64,000 nucleotides of DNA from Planctomycetales bacterium ZRK34. Its GTDB lineage: Bacteria; Planctomycetota; Phycisphaerae; Phycisphaerales; Zrk34. The stretch spans positions 992,001 through 1,056,000 of the forward strand of contig CP050848.1 of the NCBI GenBank assembly GCA_014873095.1. Direction: 5' to 3'. A program made the position numbers and the translations under genes. Below are positions 62,496 to 64,000 of this stretch, in pieces. The notes below the pieces were generated by a model. The model worked only from the letters and a program-made list of their open reading frames with translations, was not told the DNA's origin and ran no database searches. Numbering within the stretch: the stretch's first letter is position 1; each line of letters starts with the position of its first letter.

Positions 62496-62520
62496 AGGCC
62501 GTGCCAAACCGGCACGGCCT
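62496..62520 (-). terminator. Hairpin between the two PII genes
   Basis: AGGCCGTGCC and GGCACGGCCT form a perfect 10-bp stem with a 5-nt loop; on the minus strand it is followed by only TTTG, so termination may be partial. It could lower expression of the distal PII gene relative to amt and the proximal one. Confidence 0.6.
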
Positions 62521-62692
62521 CTGCAAGCTTAGAGCTATTCATGTGTTACGCACAAAACCGACCAAAGTCGGATTTCGTCGAGTTGCCGCGCATTTGAGCA
62601 TCTGTGGCCAGGTCGGCCCAGAAGCTGCACACTGAATGCGCACCGGCGCGACATGATCGCTCATTCGGTGCGCCGCGGTGAGCAGGATGCAG

Positions 62693-63034
62693 TCAGCCGA
62701 TCGCCATACCGCCGGTTTCTCCAGTGCGGATGCGCATCACGTCCTGAAGTTCGAGCACAAACACCTTGCCGTCACCGATCTGCTCGGTCCGGGCCCCCAT
62801 GGCGATGGCTTCCAGCGTCAGCTGAAGGTACTCGTCGTTGACCGCGATCTCCAGCTTCACCTTGCGAAGCAGCAGACCCACTTCCTTGTGACCACGGTAA
62901 ACCTGGGCCTGGCCCTTCTGGCGACCGTGGCCCATGACCTGCGTGACGGTCACCAAGTGCACGTCACGCTTGTAGAGTTCCTGCAGCACTTCGTTCAAAC
63001 GGTCCGGCTGAATCACGGCGATGATGTATTTCAT
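62693..63034 (-). CDS. glnK: PII nitrogen-signalling protein, amt-proximal copy
   Basis: A 113-residue PII protein 120 bp after amt, the classic glnK place. T loop MGHGRQKGQAQVYRGHKE, B loop EQIGDGKVFV and C-terminal MRIRTGETGG are intact. Position 51, uridylylated in E. coli, is Glu here. It shares about 60 percent of residues with the distal copy by eye. Its role would be to inhibit Amt when nitrogen is plentiful. Confidence 0.94.
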   Translation of the reverse strand: MKYIIAVIQPDRLNEVLQELYKRDVHLVTVTQVMGHGRQKGQAQVYRGHKEVGLLLRKVKLEIAVNDEYLQLTLEAIAMGARTEQIGDGKVFVLELQDVMRIRTGETGGMAIG

Positions 63035-63112
63035 GGCTATTGCCTTTATGTAGTTGGTAATTGGTGTGCGAATGCTCCTCGTTCAGCCGGCTCGCTTGCG
63101 GGCCGTGTGAAA

Positions 63113-63130
63113 CGGCGAACAAGTTCGCCG
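63113..63130. repeat. Palindrome CGGCGAAC-AA-GTTCGCCG between amt and glnK
   Basis: Perfect 8-bp arms around a 2-base centre, with nearby GCCGGCT partial repeats. It could form a hairpin in the amt-glnK transcript and looks like a dispersed intergenic repeat. Confidence 0.5.
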
Positions 63131-63154
63131 GCTAAACGGGTAGACAGGTTGCGA

Positions 63155-64000
63155 TTAGTCCAGGACGGTGTACGCCACTTCGGCGTGCTCGGTGAGGTCC
63201 AGGCCGACGCGCTCTTCGTGCTGCTCAGCACGCAGGCCGAAGATCACATCCACGACCTTCAACAGCACCATCGACACCACCGCCGAGTAAACCACCGTGT
63301 ACAGAATCGCCTTCAGCTGAATCACGACCTGCACCGGGTTGCCCGCCAGCAGACCGCCAGCCCCGTCGATGCCGTAGCCCGGCACCGCCCAGATGCCCGC
63401 CGCGATCGCGCCCCACAGGCCCGACACGCCGTGCACACCGAACACGTCCAGCGAGTCGTCGTAACCGGCCAGCGGCTTGACCTTCGCCACGAACACATAC
63501 GACAGCACGCTCGCGCCGAAGCCGACGCCAAGCGCCCCCATCGGTCCGACAAAACCCGAGGCCGGCGTGATCGCCACCAGGCCCGCCACGGCGCCCGTGA
63601 TGGTGCCGAGCATGGTCGGCCTGCCGCCGTGGCCGTTGACCGTCGGCAGCACCCATTCGATGGCCGCCCAGGTCATGGCCGCCGCCGCCGTGGCAATGTG
63701 CGTCACAACAAACGCCCGAACCGCCTGGTCCGTCGCCGCTCCGGCGCTGCCGGCATTGAAGCCGAACCACCCGAACCACAGCAGCCCCGCCCCCAGCACC
63801 GCAAACGGCAACTGGTGCGGCGGGCTGATGCCATCGGGATACCCCTGCCGCTTACCCAGCATGATGCACGCCACCAGGGCTGCGATACCCGCGTTCACGT
63901 GAATGACCGTACCGCCGGCGAAGTCCAGCGCGCCGTCGGCGCCCAGGCCGAAGAAGCCTTCCGCCCCGCCCCAGACCCAGTGCGCCACCGGGCAGTACAC
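63155..64000 (-). CDS. amt: Ammonium transporter Amt (partial, N-terminus off the right edge)
   Basis: The C-terminal 281 residues of an Amt channel; the frame is open at the right edge, so the true start is outside the window. The pore histidines are visible in DFAGGTVIHVNAG and DVFGVHGVSGLWG, with the Amt motifs GWFGFNAGS and GAVAGLVAITPASGFV. About seven or eight of the eleven helices are included. The C-terminal tail (GLRAEQHEERVGLDLTEHAEVAY) is the cytoplasmic element that contacts PII. It is followed by two PII genes on the same strand. Confidence 0.95.
   Translation of the reverse strand: MYCPVAHWVWGGAEGFFGLGADGALDFAGGTVIHVNAGIAALVACIMLGKRQGYPDGISPPHQLPFAVLGAGLLWFGWFGFNAGSAGAATDQAVRAFVVTHIATAAAAMTWAAIEWVLPTVNGHGGRPTMLGTITGAVAGLVAITPASGFVGPMGALGVGFGASVLSYVFVAKVKPLAGYDDSLDVFGVHGVSGLWGAIAAGIWAVPGYGIDGAGGLLAGNPVQVVIQLKAILYTVVYSAVVSMVLLKVVDVIFGLRAEQHEERVGLDLTEHAEVAYTVLD

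Overview
The window reads as chromosomal DNA from a planctomycete, probably a Phycisphaerae-like member. This is an inference from gene content, not from a marker gene. The supporting content is giant RHS/YD-repeat secreted proteins with LamG-like inserts, a compact type II secretion operon, a DUF1573 protein, a tyrosine recombinase with altered catalytic residues, a Tad pilus locus, a quinol-type nitric oxide reductase and an amt with two PII genes. Most core genes are GC-rich. The stretch from about 14 to 42 kb is accessory: RHS genes, small lipoproteins, gene remnants, insertion sequences, a recombinase module and a defence-like ATPase, with more AT-rich patches.

Left part (1-16 kb). A truncated secreted-protein gene at the edge is followed by a 1023-bp insertion sequence with a perfect 9-bp target duplication. 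A small membrane protein is transcribed divergently from an 11-gene type II secretion/pseudopilus operon (gspD-E-F-G-H-I-J-K-C-L-M, then a TPR lipoprotein). The operon ends in a hairpin terminator. Next come an orphan gene with a possible Cys-His-Asp triad and the broken remains of a DUF2779 gene.

Middle part (16-42 kb). A second copy of the same insertion sequence, in opposite orientation and with its own 9-bp duplication, splits a small minus-strand ORF. That ORF belongs to a minus-strand chain headed by a membrane-anchored protein and a 2644-residue RHS protein. The RHS protein ends in an alpha/beta-hydrolase (lipase-like) tip and overlaps a lipoprotein gene, a toxin-immunity layout. Just upstream lies a decayed copy of the gspD promoter region and first exporter domain. 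A second RHS gene (2449 codons) ends in an HExxH metallopeptidase-like tip, followed by a small membrane protein and a DUF1573 protein. A recombinase module (orphan gene, DUF5131, HTH protein, tyrosine recombinase) and a RloC-like ATPase/nuclease follow, next to a tRNA-Ala(GGC).

Right part (42-64 kb). After a lactonase-family gene comes a Tad/Flp pilus locus: a TadA ATPase, two Flp-type prepilins, a prepilin peptidase, TadE/TadG-like pseudopilins, a CpaB-like protein, a second TadA fused to an FHA domain, TadB, TadC and a membrane FHA protein. A Ser/Thr kinase with a large periplasm-facing repeat region sits inside the operon, so kinase and phosphothreonine-reader domains share one locus with the pilus motor. 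No secretin (RcpA/CpaC) is present in it. Short palindromes recur through this locus, two of them inside coding sequence. The right end carries a CDP-alcohol phosphatidyltransferase, a qNOR divergent from an Rrf2 regulator with palindromes over the promoters, two PII genes that both lack Tyr51, and the 3' part of amt, running off the edge.
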